Source of the DNA: Diadema setosum | Lineage: Eukaryota; Echinodermata; Echinoidea; Diadematoida; Diadematidae | Assembly: GCA_033980235.1 (NCBI GenBank) | Contig: CM067075.1 | Coordinates: forward strand, 2,221,148 to 2,285,147 | DNA length: 64,000 nucleotides | Direction: 5' to 3' | Shown here: positions 1 to 9,338 of the stretch, one piece after another | Layout: each line of letters starts with the position of its first letter | Position numbering within the stretch: the stretch's first letter is position 1 | Made by a program: the position numbers and the translations under genes | The notes under the pieces: generated by a model | Told to the model about the DNA's origin: nothing | The model's database searches: none | Seen by the model: the letters and a program-made list of their open reading frames with translations, nothing else

Positions 1-1426
1 CAACTTCCGATATTTCAATCTCTCTGTCTAATTCTTCATTTGACATTTCATTAAGCAGTGCTTCAATACCAGCATCATAAGATCGTACATTACCACTACC
101 CAAACTTTTAAAATGATCATAAAAATCATGCGATGATAGTTCTTGAGATGTTTCACAGTATCTATTCTTCCTATTAATCAGTTTCCAATAATCTTTCGGA
201 TTTGAACTTTTTAAATTCCTTAACGCTGAATTTAATTGCCAGGTATGATTTTGCTTCTTTAAACGAATAACATTTTTGTACAGTTTACTTTTACGTTTCA
301 TTTCACTCTCACTATGATCAGTTTTAGTTCGACGGAAGACATTTCTTGCTCGTATGAAATCTTTTCTTGCATCAGAACATTCTTTATCAAACCAAGAATT
401 TGCGTGAAATTTGTTTCGGCGTGCCTTGAAATTCTTTGCTTTAGACTCAATAACCATATTACACGCATCTGCAGCATCTAAATAGATATTACGTAGATTA
501 CCAGCGATCTTATCAATTTCACTTTGAGAGATGTTTCCTTTAGCAAGTGTCTCTATGTAATCTATTGATGCAAGTATTTCTGCATCATCAAAATTTTGAA
601 CGAACATATTTCTTTTCTTATCCTCCCATTTGATCTTGATTGACTTTTCATCATTACAATTACCTACGTCTGTTCTAAAAACATTATAATTTTCAGTAGA
701 TCTTTCTACAGCATGAGCAAATTTATTGACAATTTCGAGTGAAATCGGACAGTGTTTGTCTGATAGAAATTTATCAAAAGTACCGATGGAGAAATTTTCA
801 ATTTTTGTGAACACTTCGGGAGATGCCAAAGCATAATCAACAGTACTGGCACTGCCACATGTTAAACGACCAATACCTAAATCATCACCGAATCTGCCAT
901 TCACTATATGTATATCCATATTTTTGCAAAGATCTAGTAATCTATGACCGTTATTATTAACATGACGATCATTGTTGAACCTTTTAGTACAAATACCAAG
1001 CAATTCAAGTTCAGATTGAGGATCAGTTATATTCTCGGATATGAATGACAAACCAATTTCATTTTGAATCTCATCTTCCACTGTAAGAAAATCACCAAGT
1101 ATCCCTGTTCTGGCATTGAAGTCTCCTACCAACAAAAACGGGAGATCGTATTTAGCCCGCAGAGTGGTACAATCATTCAAGATTATGTCAAAAATATCGT
1201 CAGTATAGTACTTTGACCCTTCATGCGGAATATACACTGAGCCAATCAAAATAGAGAATCCAGAAAAGTCAAGTTTAATCCACAAAATAGAATCAGACTG
1301 AGTCTGATTCAAAATTTCATAACAGCCCTTGAATCTCTCAGAAACAATTATTGCTAGCCCATGAGTCCCGCTGAGGGGGATAGAGACGTTTCTTTTCTGG
1401 GCCGTCACATATTGCGCAAGCGCAAA
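1..1426 (-). mobile_element. Non-LTR retrotransposon (LINE) fragment, APE-type endonuclease and linker before RT
   Basis: One uninterrupted minus-strand reading frame runs from the window edge to an in-frame stop at 1427-1429. It shows apurinic-endonuclease motifs: a GDFNARTG block near 1104-1145 (catalytic Asp/Asn) and an SDKHCP block near 741-766 (the SDH-type catalytic His). Beyond the endonuclease, the frame continues into a Lys/Arg-rich linker with WFDKECSDARK (about 361-420) and NPKDYWKLIN (about 180-215), the pattern seen between endonuclease and reverse transcriptase in LINEs. The reverse transcriptase itself would lie left of the window. The N-terminal part of the endonuclease is missing, so the copy is 5'-truncated or its 5' part has decayed. 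The open frame over more than 470 codons suggests a fairly young copy. The clade cannot be assigned from this part alone. Confidence 0.85.
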
Positions 1427-1905
1427 TCAGTTTTTCTTAGAATATGACGTCATTATCCTCGTTTGCTGCTCCCGTACAATTTGAGATTTCTGACAACATA
1501 CCTCATTTATTTTCACTTGTAACTTCAAAAATAGGTCTTCGGCAAAGCGAACACCACCCTGCTTACGTCCGCCCATGTCTAATGAATATGTATGTCAAGT
1601 TTCATGAATATTAAGTGGTGCGACCAGATGTGTCTGGAAATAATCGGAGGGTAGTTTTCCGAGACAGCGAAACATGAAATGTTGAATATCTTAAAAAGTT
1701 CTCAATCGTTTCTCATGATTTTTCGTATGTAGATAGAAATCATGATTTTGCATTGATACTGAAAGTTTGAGCGATTTTGGTCGATGTATAGCGGAGATAT
1801 GAGAAGGTGAAATTTTGGTGAAAATGAGAACGCCCGATTCGCACTGCCTCGATGACGGTTGAAAATTCAAAACGTTTCGTCCGCTGTGACTGCACTGGCG
1901 TTCAA
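1427..1905. other. Non-coding stretch, nothing recognised
   Basis: No open frame with family resemblance, RNA gene or clear repeat structure was seen between the LINE frame and the foldback element. Confidence 0.5.
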
Positions 1906-2095
1906 CACTCTAAAAACACAAATGTTGAATTAGCATTTAAAAGGGCCGAGGAGTGACAACATTTTCAAAGTGTTGGTTTTCCTGCTAGATTCAACATTTA
2001 AAATGTTATTTTAAAAGTTGGATGCAACACTTCAAAAAATGCTGTCACTCCTCGGCCCTTTCAAATGTTGATTCAACATTTGCGTTTTTAGAGTG
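1906..2095. mobile_element. Foldback MITE with CACTCTAAAAAC termini
   Basis: The first about 58 bases (1906-1963) are repeated in inverted orientation at 2038-2095 with few mismatches. Both ends read CACTCTAAAAAC followed by a GCAAATGTTGAAT-like block, and an AGGGCCGAGGAGTGACA block occurs in each arm. The centre is also rich in short inverted repeats, so the whole 190 bp can fold into one hairpin. No coding capacity is present. TRIM-like homology starts at the base after the right end, so the element sits at the breakpoint of that gene fragment. No convincing target-site duplication was found. Confidence 0.75.
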
Positions 2096-2585
2096 AATGT
2101 TTGCCTGTGTCCTGGCATGTCCAGGTGTCTGAGGAGTTTCCACTGCCTGTCGTACAGTGAGATACACTCGCTCAAGACTGGTCCTGAACATCGTCTCCGG
2201 CACTTGCCACAGACTATCGTGATGTTGTCGTCCAGTTGTGTACATGAAACGATACGTGTTTCACTGTCGTTCTGTGCCGCTTTCTCCGTCTTTTTGGTTT
2301 GGACATTTGTCACATATGTTTCCACGATGTCAATAGAGCTGTCTGAAATGACCACCTCCTCCTCGTTGATACACCCAACTATCACTGGGAATCTACATCC
2401 TCTGAAATCTTAATTGAGTCGCTGAGTTTCCACTTCCCGCCACACCAATCGACTCTCCCCTTGTAACCCTTGCCTTCCTCACTTTTCACAAATCGGACAG
2501 TTTTCACTTTGCTTGAGATGCCTTCAGGGTTCTCCTCCTCATTCCTCTTATTAGCTGACCCAACGGTCAGATTCAGTGACCTTTC
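2096..2585 (-). pseudogene. Broken TRIM-like fragment (part of coiled coil and C-terminal region)
   Basis: The minus strand carries a third, partial copy of the TRIM-like genes at 3042-4805 and 46001-47776. It covers only the end of the coiled coil, the RVDWCGGKW block and the part with EEEVVIS and ISLYDRQW. It starts abruptly near 2585 and ends at the foldback element at 2095. Compared with the intact copies it has a one-base loss near 2394-2397 that shifts the frame, and a three-base insertion near the LDDN block. The longest frame (2032-2385) is a chimera that runs on into the MITE. By eye its sequence (for example SDSSID and KAAQNDSETR) is closer to the distant copy at 46 kb than to the neighbouring copy 1. 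It cannot make a functional protein. Confidence 0.85.
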
Positions 2586-2674
2586 AGTATGAGAACGGAG
2601 ATTAACAAAAAATACCGTCGAATCCTTATCTAGAGCCTTTTTTTAGGTTTGGCTGGTCTACTTTTATATTTGAG

Positions 2675-2681
<7 letters not shown>

Positions 2682-2711
<30 letters not shown>
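2682..2711. repeat. (TA)n microsatellite
   Basis: About 15 uninterrupted TA units. The equivalent place in the other duplicate (45690-45750) also carries a longer TA tract. Confidence 0.9.
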
Positions 2712-2713
<2 letters not shown>

Positions 2714-3041
2714 TAGGACGTTCGTGATACAAGTGACGAACACATATGCATCAAATGTGATAATTCTAACATTCTTTTTTTTAAATCACTGCTCGCAATG
2801 GTAAACATTTTCTTTAACCGAAGGATCTACTCCTGAACTTCTAGGAGAGTGTCCACATACACTTTAAAGTATTCACATGTTGTGACACCAAACGCCATCT
2901 AAAAGATGGAAGTCATTACAAACCGGCTGAGGGAGTAAAAGCAACTTATGATCTCATTCCGCTTATTGATGAAGTTGTATTATACTCCATGTATTTAAAT
3001 ATCCTCTGAATTTATCAACTTTGAAAATATAAAGCTATTGT

Positions 3042-4805
3042 TTATAATATAAACTTTTTCTTATGGATCATGATGTTTCTCCCATCACACCAAATGAGTC
3101 TGCCATCAGAGGTGAGCACTGGCCCTGATAATACAGCATGCCCGACTCTTTCATCTGTTTCCAATCCCTCCCATAGAGGTATGGACAATTCTCTTACTCC
3201 CGCCTCACCGTCGTAAGACAAACGATCAAAGGAACATATATTGCTCTCTTTATGGCAGCATACAACATACGGGTCATCGGTCAAAGGATCAATAGCCACA
3301 TTCTTGATTGGATGATTATGTTTTATCTCCTTCCAATCTCCCTGACGATTGATTACCAACAGTGTGTTTGTCGTTTGACCAACTATCTTCTCGCACGTCA
3401 TAATTCCACGCATCAAAATATTCCCAGACTTGCACGTGATCACGCTTTCGATCTTTCCACTTTTCGAATCAATGACGTAGATATTAGACTGACCAGCCTC
3501 ACAAGCAAGGATCCTACCATTCACATCGACGGCAACTTCTACCCAGACACTGCCTCCGTCTGTTGGTGTGTGTGCTGGTAAGTCAAGTTGTCTAAGGAGT
3601 TGCCACTGCCTGTCGTACAGCGAGATGCACTTGCTCAAGACTGGTCCTGAACAGCTTTCCAGCCACGTACCACATACTATCGTGTTGTCATCCAGTTGTG
3701 TACATGAAACGATATGTGTTTCACTGTCGTTCTGTGCCACTTTCTCCGTCTTTTTGGTTCGGATATTTGCCACATATGTTTGCACCTTATCAAAGGACCT
3801 GAGTGAAATGACCACCTCCTCCTCGTTGATACACCCAGCTATCATTGGGCGTTTTGCATCCTCGGGAATTTCAATTGAGTCGCTGAGTTCCCACTTCCCG
3901 CCACACCAATCGACTCTCCCCTTGTAACCCTTGCCTTCCACACTTTTCACAAATCGAACAGTTTTCACTTTGCTCGAGATGTCTTCAGGGTCCTCCTGCT
4001 CCTTCCTCTCATTAGCTGACCCCACGGCCAGGTTCAGTGACCACAAAAGGTTTTTCCCTCCCTCGATCAGTCGTTTGTTGCTGAGGAGAAGGGAGTCAAT
4101 ATCACTCAAAGCTTCTCCCATGGCGAGCTGACTCTCCCTAATTTGATGGTGACAATGTTCGAATTTTCTGGTATACTCATTACGTATGTCTTTAAGAGAG
4201 ATCGATAGCTCTTCTTGCATTTTGACTATCTTCTCCCTATTTACTCTTGCTTTATCACGGCTCTGTAGCAATCGCTGTTCTTTCTTTTCATTAACTTTAC
4301 AAATTTCGTCTTGTGCTTCCTGTTCTATCATGTCTTCCTCTCGCAACAAGGTGGCGTCCTCGCGACGCAGCTTCTCTTCGAAGAACAATCCTATTTCTGT
4401 TTCCACTGACATCAAGTGATTGGTCGCATCATCTTCTTGTTGCTTGGCATGCTGTTCACGGTTTCCCAGTTCAGCCATCTTATCGGTTGCCATGACAACC
4501 ATGTCTCTCAGAGTAGTCTTTCTCTCAGTGATAATGTCATCCAAGTCGTGTAGGACACATGACTTTCCGTGTCGGACGGTTGCACAGGATTGGCAGATTC
4601 CCAGATCATGAGAATCGCAATAGAATTTGATGGCTTTTGCGTGTTTTTGGCAAAACCAGTTCGTGTTGTCCTTTTCAGTCTTGATTGCATTGTCTCTAGT
4701 TGCTGCACATCCATCACACAGCATTTGTTTCTCTCTCACATTGTACATCGCCACAGATTTTTCTCCACAGTCGAAACATTTCCTGTCCTTGAAGTCTGCT
4801 GCCAT
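3042..4805 (-). CDS. RING-less TRIM-like protein, copy 1 (two B-boxes, coiled coil, propeller-like C-terminus)
   Basis: 587 residues from the chosen start. A Cys quartet C10/C13/C30/C33 forms a B-box1-like zinc site. A canonical B-box2 follows (C52, H55, C63, H66, C71, C74, H79, H86). Residues about 95-265 are Glu/Lys/Gln-rich and heptad-like, a coiled coil for oligomerisation. Residues about 300-587 contain repeated beta-strand blocks such as VAVDVNGRILACE and VAIDPLTDDPYVV, resembling the NHL/propeller tails of TRIM2/3/45/71-like proteins. There is no RING, so E3 ligase activity cannot be assumed; adaptor or regulatory roles are possible. The ATG at 4805-4803 was preferred over an upstream in-frame ATG (4850) because residues before it differ from copy 2, and because a pyrimidine-rich tract ending in CAG at about 4827 looks like a splice acceptor for a 5' non-coding exon. 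The frame is intact and the coding part is a single exon. Family B-box and coiled-coil roles are established; function here is inferred. Confidence 0.85.
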   Translation of the reverse strand: MAADFKDRKCFDCGEKSVAMYNVREKQMLCDGCAATRDNAIKTEKDNTNWFCQKHAKAIKFYCDSHDLGICQSCATVRHGKSCVLHDLDDIITERKTTLRDMVVMATDKMAELGNREQHAKQQEDDATNHLMSVETEIGLFFEEKLRREDATLLREEDMIEQEAQDEICKVNEKKEQRLLQSRDKARVNREKIVKMQEELSISLKDIRNEYTRKFEHCHHQIRESQLAMGEALSDIDSLLLSNKRLIEGGKNLLWSLNLAVGSANERKEQEDPEDISSKVKTVRFVKSVEGKGYKGRVDWCGGKWELSDSIEIPEDAKRPMIAGCINEEEVVISLRSFDKVQTYVANIRTKKTEKVAQNDSETHIVSCTQLDDNTIVCGTWLESCSGPVLSKCISLYDRQWQLLRQLDLPAHTPTDGGSVWVEVAVDVNGRILACEAGQSNIYVIDSKSGKIESVITCKSGNILMRGIMTCEKIVGQTTNTLLVINRQGDWKEIKHNHPIKNVAIDPLTDDPYVVCCHKESNICSFDRLSYDGEAGVRELSIPLWEGLETDERVGHAVLSGPVLTSDGRLIWCDGRNIMIHKKKFIL

Positions 4806-4814
4806 GGTAATGTC

Positions 4815-4850
4815 GAAGCGCTCCCTCTGTCGACAATAAAGGAAAAACAA
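4815..4850 (-). promoter_or_regulatory. Predicted 3' splice acceptor upstream of TRIM-like copy 1
   Basis: On the minus strand a run of T leads to TTTATTGTCGACAG, with the exon inferred to start at 4826, 21 bases before the ATG. The same arrangement, TCTATTGTCGACAG, occurs before copy 2 near 47803. Protein similarity between the copies breaks down across this point, as expected for an intron-exon border. This is an inference from consensus and comparison only. Confidence 0.5.
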
Positions 4851-5617
4851 AAAAAAAAATACAGCGTTTCACAAAATACAATCGAAATCGCCTATTTCGG
4901 GTTTTGATTTGGCATGATTTGACATATTATTGCAAAGTGTGAAAGACGAATAAATCTATTTATGATAAACTTTAGCATATATGACTATTCTAGTTTGATG
5001 GTCATGAAACACGGAAATTACAAGGGACACCCCTGAAAAAAAAAAAAAAGAAAAGACAAACAACAAAAAGAAAGAGAACGAGAGTCATCAGACCTGGCCG
5101 TAAGATGAAGACTCAAAAAAGACTCATAGAATGAAAATCTTTATGTTTTTAAACACAAGTGCTATCATTTGCCACCAACATGATCATGTTTTCATCTACT
5201 CTAAGTGACCCTTGCACAAATCTTTACTTGATTTCCTTCTTTGGCTAGAAATGAAATAATACATTCAGAAAAAAAAAGAAAGAGTAAACACTTTTTTAAA
5301 GTTCATTTTTTACACAGATTTAAATGAAAATCAAGGTGTCATATACCGGTGTATACCTATCAACTTTTTAGATTTAACGCATGAGTGAACATTTTCGTTT
5401 ATGTTCTTCAAGGCACATTAGTAAAAAGTGCAGAAATTAACATATCGAAATGAATATGTAAATGCCCTTCAAGATAACAATGAGAACAAAAGACCAATTC
5501 GAGAGACATTCTTTTTGATTAAGGAATTCATGAATTCAAGAGAGAAATTCAAGGACGAAATATTATTTCAAAATATCTTAACCTGGAATACGATTGCAAA
5601 TTTCTACAATCTTTGTT
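4851..5617. other. AT-rich flank upstream of TRIM-like copy 1
   Basis: No gene was recognised. The stretch aligns with 47830-48808 upstream of copy 2 and probably holds the intron and promoter of the TRIM-like gene. Copy 2 has an extra segment of roughly 180 bp (about 48524-48700) that is absent here. Confidence 0.6.
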
Positions 5618-6706
5618 AGGGTGCAATTTCACGGAGCACGCGAACGATTTGCGAAGGACGCGAATGGCAAAATCCAGCATTCGTATCTTAGTCTGCAAAA
5701 GATCGCCAAACGAACGTGAGGGTTCGGAAGCGTCGTCAATTGTTCGCGAATGTCGTTTTTACTTCGGCGAGAATTTCAAAAAAGTCTGGAATTTTTTGAG
5801 AACCTTTTCCGCACACTTGGTCGTGATTTGCTCGTGAATTGTTCTCGAAAGTGTCTTTAAAGCCTCGTCATATGCGCAAGACCTTCGCAACACACGCGCG
5901 ATGTTCGCAAAATGTTCGTGTAACCCCAAACAGATTCCGAAACTTTGGCGTATGTTACGCGAAATCTGCGAAGTTTTTCCGATCATTTTACGACGTAATT
6001 GCAAATTGTTTGCGTACCTTTTGAGATATTCTCGCGAACGTTTAGCGCACGTTTGGGGGATGTATGACCTATTCGTTTTCTACAAATTTAAATCGTAGCA
6101 TACATCTAAACATCAAAGAATTATTAACAACTATAGTCACAAAAGAAATTAAAGATTAGCAAAGAGAAAAAATGTTTGATATACAAAAAAAAAATCACAG
6201 AATACACTTAAAGTTAATCTAAAGTATGTAAAATTTCATTTGAACTATAGAGATTATGTGTTGGAGGAACTGCAAAAAAAAAAATCAAATGCTTTACTAG
6301 TGGAGATAGGCATTAGAAAAAAATGTAGGCAAGCACACGATAGGGATATGACAGAAAAAGAAAGGAGAAATAGAGGAAAGAAAAAAAAATCAACTCAAGA
6401 CAGCTTCCACCTCTCCTTGGGTACATTTTCTCCCATGATTACTGGAAATTATTCGTTGTTCGCATTTCCGTCGCGCGTTCTTCGTGTACGTAACATGCTG
6501 TACTTTAGCAATGATACACACGACATTCGCACATACGTCGTGAAAACTTGGCACAAATTGCGCAAGAATAGTTTTCGGCTTCATTGTCGGAACACATTCG
6601 GAGAAAAACTTTTCCGAATGTTGGATTTTGTCATTCGCGTCCTTCGCAAATCGTTCGTGTGCTCCGTGAAATCCAATCGTTCGTGTGCTCCGTGAAATCC
6701 CACCCT
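5618..6706. mobile_element. GCGAA-rich TIR element, about 1.09 kb
   Basis: The left end (AGGGTGCAATTTCACGGAGC at 5618) is matched in inverted orientation at the right end (about 6640-6706). TIR similarity continues through the blocks CGAACGATTTGCGAAGGA and GCGAATG for about 70 bases. The interior from 5690 to 6060 is crowded with TTCGC/GCGAA words on both strands. The middle (6070-6420) is AT-rich and different in character. No transposase frame was found, so it is probably non-autonomous. The right TIR contains a short internal duplication of the ATCGTTCGTGTGCTCCGTGA block. It lies exactly at the edge of the TRIM segmental duplication, and the copy at 48.8 kb lacks it. Confidence 0.65.
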
Positions 6707-6836
6707 TTAAGGGTGGGATTTCACGGAGCACACGAACGATTTGCGAAGGACGCGAATGACAAAATCCAACATTCGGAAAACTATTCTTGCGCAATATGTG
6801 CGAAGTTTTCATGACGTATGTGCGAAGAAATTCTCC
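6510..6836. repeat. Imperfect palindrome joining two element ends
   Basis: The end of the TIR element is followed, after two or three bases, by a second inverted copy of the same end starting AGGGTGGGATTTCACGG at 6710. The second copy matches the reverse complement of about 6510-6700, with a short deletion after AACATTCGGAAAA. The centre near 6707 reads CACCCTTTAAGGGTG. Confidence 0.75.
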
Positions 6837-6877
6837 CTCTCTGAGTACTTTTCTCTCCGCAAATCCACTTAAATTTA

Positions 6878-7402
6878 TTATTGGCAGTGTATCAGCCACA
6901 TGAGCGTGAATTTCTTGGATTTTGAATAGTTGAGGACAGTTCTAACGTCCCACACCTCCGTGTAGCGTGGTCTGGGGGGTCGTAAGTGAAAGACTCCTTT
7001 CACAAATCTAGTTATAAGAGGATGAGTGCTTATGGAAAACGAACTGTCTGTGAGTGTCAAAAAAGAAGCCAGTGCACTCCTAGCAGAGTTTATAGTACCG
7101 TAGCTGGCTCCCTTATGGAACAAGTCTGAAAGAAATTCTAGTGCCCATTCCGATGAGGTCTGGAGATAGTTAATGTTGTTGGCAGTGCAGAAAACTTTCC
7201 ATTTGCTGATGAAGCTATGATATTGCTGTCGTGTAGATTTCCTCCAAGAAGCTACGATGACCTTGACGGTCCCTGCACTCAATCCCTGCGACCTGAAGGG
7301 TTGGCTGAAAGCCTGCAACAAAGCAAATCCAAATGTTTGTGTAAGGGGTGGGGCATGAAAGACACAGGTTGAACAAGAAGTTGTGCACATCACAGGATAC
7401 AT
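6878..7402 (-). pseudogene. DIRS-type tyrosine recombinase fragment (N-terminal core-binding domain only)
   Basis: The 174-residue frame contains SWRKSTRQQYHSFISKW, then EFLSDLFHKGASYGTINSAR and VKGVFHLRPPRPRY. This is the characteristic N-terminal helical domain of tyrosine recombinases from DIRS-like retrotransposons and related domesticated genes. The catalytic domain with its Arg-His-Arg-Tyr residues is absent; the frame ends just after NYSKSKK, where the catalytic domain would begin. The first about 35 residues are unlike the family. A TTTGCTTTGTTGCAG sequence near 7315 on the minus strand could be a splice acceptor placing the true coding start there. It is either a truncated transposon remnant or, less likely, one exon of a host gene derived from such an element. 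Confidence 0.7.
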
Positions 7403-7854
7403 GGGGTAGCGTAGCGCTATTATATTCCTGGCCTGGCGGCTAGCTAGCTAGCTTTGATTAATGCTCAGTACCAGCAGAGCCGCCGCGCCGGCCGGCGGCA
7501 CGGTTGCTGTGCGCGCTGGATGGGACATGGCTTTTCATGTCGATTAAATCGTGAGTTCGGAATGGATTGGCGATTGATCAAACCAGGACTTTGAGGTAGG
7601 AAATTGAATAAAAGCTTTTCTCTTAAGATTGTCAGTTTATAAAAATGGAAACCATTCTAAAATTTAGAAATATGATAGCATATCTAGGCATATATCAACC
7701 CTGTCTCGATATACCTGCCGTATAACGTTAGATCTAACCTTAAACTTTTTATAGATCTAAGGTTAGTCCTAACGTTACAATAATGTACTCTAGCTATTCG
7801 AATAGGTTCTACTAACGTCAGTAGGACCCTACTCCTAGTCCTAACGTTAGTCCT
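7403..7854. other. Non-coding stretch with GC-rich palindrome
   Basis: No gene was recognised. It holds a GC-rich patch with CGCCGGCCGGCG near 7485 and several TAACGTTAG/AGATCTAA words near 7720-7850. Confidence 0.5.
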
Positions 7855-7867
7855 CCCTTATAAAAAA

Positions 7868-8345
7868 AGTACCATGGTTTTACCATAGTACTTTTACAAT
7901 GGTAATACCATAGTATTACCATAGGATGGTAAATTGACAGATGAAGGCAGTACATTTACCATGGATTTACCATGGTAAAAATACCATGGTAAAACCATAG
8001 TATTACCATGGTAAAACCATGGTAGTACCATTCATTACCATGGTACTTCCATGCCATGAGTACCACTTCCACGGTAGTACCACGGTAGTACCATGGTAGT
8101 ACCACAGTACTACCACGGTACATCCATGGTAGTAGTACCATGGTAGTACCACGGTACTACCACGGTACATCCATGGTAGTAGTACCACGGTACATATACG
8201 GTACTACCACGGTAGAACCACGGTACATCCACGGTACTACTGTACCACGGTACATCCACGGTAGTACCACGGTACATCCAGACGGTAGTACCACGGTTCT
8301 TCCATGGTGGTACCACGGTCCTTCCATGCTAGTACGACAGTACTT
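7868..8345. repeat. Left subterminal array of TACCATGGTA/GTACCACGGTA words
   Basis: About 480 bp of short, partly palindromic words. Outer copies are TACCATGGTAAAACCATAG-like; inner ones are GTACCACGGTACATCCACGG-like. The array is open in several frames on both strands only because of its composition. Confidence 0.85.
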
Positions 8346-8988
8346 CAAGTATCACATAGTATCACATCATCCACAGAACTACACTAGTATATAACTGTAC
8401 TAGCACAAAATAATACTTTAAGTTCAACCCACTCACCTCATATCTTATCATATATGCTTTGCATGGCTAATTGTGGTAGCTTGAATGAAATGCTCATTAT
8501 AAGCAATAATCTATGCCATTGCACGTCTGCATGACCTTGTGGAGATCAATATGAAGTAGGCCATAATATGATTTAGTGGGTTTGGTGCTGTTGTATTTCG
8601 ATGTACTATGAGATACCTAGCAAGTATTAAATGAGTGTGTGATGTCAGATGAAACGTAACCAAAAGTATTGATCACTGACTTCAATAAATTCACACACAC
8701 ACACACCATTCACATCAATGTTTTCTCAGTGTAGCTCAAAGTAAAAAAAAAAAAACAACTAAAATCCAAGGACTCCACATGCCCATTCACCCCACACTTT
8801 TGATCACGGGATTCACAGATAGATTTCTAGGCTTTACACTAAATGTTACACCACGCAAACGAAGGCTTTGGTACTGGTCGGTATACTGTTCAAGATATTT
8901 GGCTTAAACCATTTTTATTTATGAGGCATCAGCCATCAAAAATAAATCCAGAGAAAACACAGCGTGTCTACAGAGTTCTTAAATTGTG
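8346..8988. other. Left interior of the 4.25-kb element, nothing recognised
   Basis: AT-rich, with short CA and A tracts near 8693-8756. No coding region or RNA gene was recognised. Confidence 0.5.
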
Positions 8989-9107
8989 GTTGACAAGTAA
9001 GCTGTGGCTCTGTTTATATAGCGGAAGGCCGCCGCTTAACCTTGAAACTGGTTGACAAGTATACAGCTGTGGCACTGTTTATATAGCGGAAGGCCGCCGC
9101 TTAAACT
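8989..9107. repeat. Tandem duplication with TATATAGCGGAAGGCCGCCGC
   Basis: A unit of about 60 bp (GTTGACAAGTA, CTGTGGC, CTGTTTATATAGCGGAAGG, CCGCCGCTTAA) is repeated at 8989-9050 and 9051-9107. A third, partial copy of the CTGTTTATATAGCGGGAGGC core lies at 9310-9338. Confidence 0.85.
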
Positions 9108-9338
9108 GTAACATTAACGTACATATGTTCTAATCACAATGGCCGACAAAACTGAGACTAAAACAGTATAGACTAACGTTAGATAGCCTATCCTATACCA
9201 GGATACAGACTGTAGGTTCCTAGGCCCTACACTACAGTACGCACGTTAACCAGCAGGGACTGTTACTTTTTCTAGTAGGTAGGAGCCTAACCTACAGCTT
9301 AACTACAGGCACTGTTTATATAGCGGGAGGCCGCCGCT

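Larger units (their letters stand above)
2661..5617. repeat. Segmental duplication, copy 1 (TRIM-like gene plus both flanks)
   Basis: Non-coding sequence on both sides of the TRIM-like gene matches the flanks of the second gene at about 45665-48808. On the left this includes the TATATTTGAGGCTTT block, a TA microsatellite and the CTTCTAGGAGAGTGT block near 2838. On the right it runs through AT-rich sequence to CTTTGTTA at 5611-5618. The duplication therefore involved genomic DNA with intergenic sequence, not a retrocopy. A TIR element begins exactly where the right-hand match stops. Confidence 0.8.

Noticed and set aside
2093..2413. Plus-strand 106-codon frame
   Set aside because: It is the antisense shadow of the TRIM-like fragment; the same shadow appears opposite both intact copies.
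4806..4850. Extended N-terminus of TRIM-like copy 1
   Set aside because: Residues before the MAADFKD start are not conserved in copy 2 and include a probable splice acceptor.
7956..8394. Several overlapping frames with YHGTT/RGTTV repeats on both strands
   Set aside because: They arise from the TACCATGGTA-type array and have no independent protein signal.
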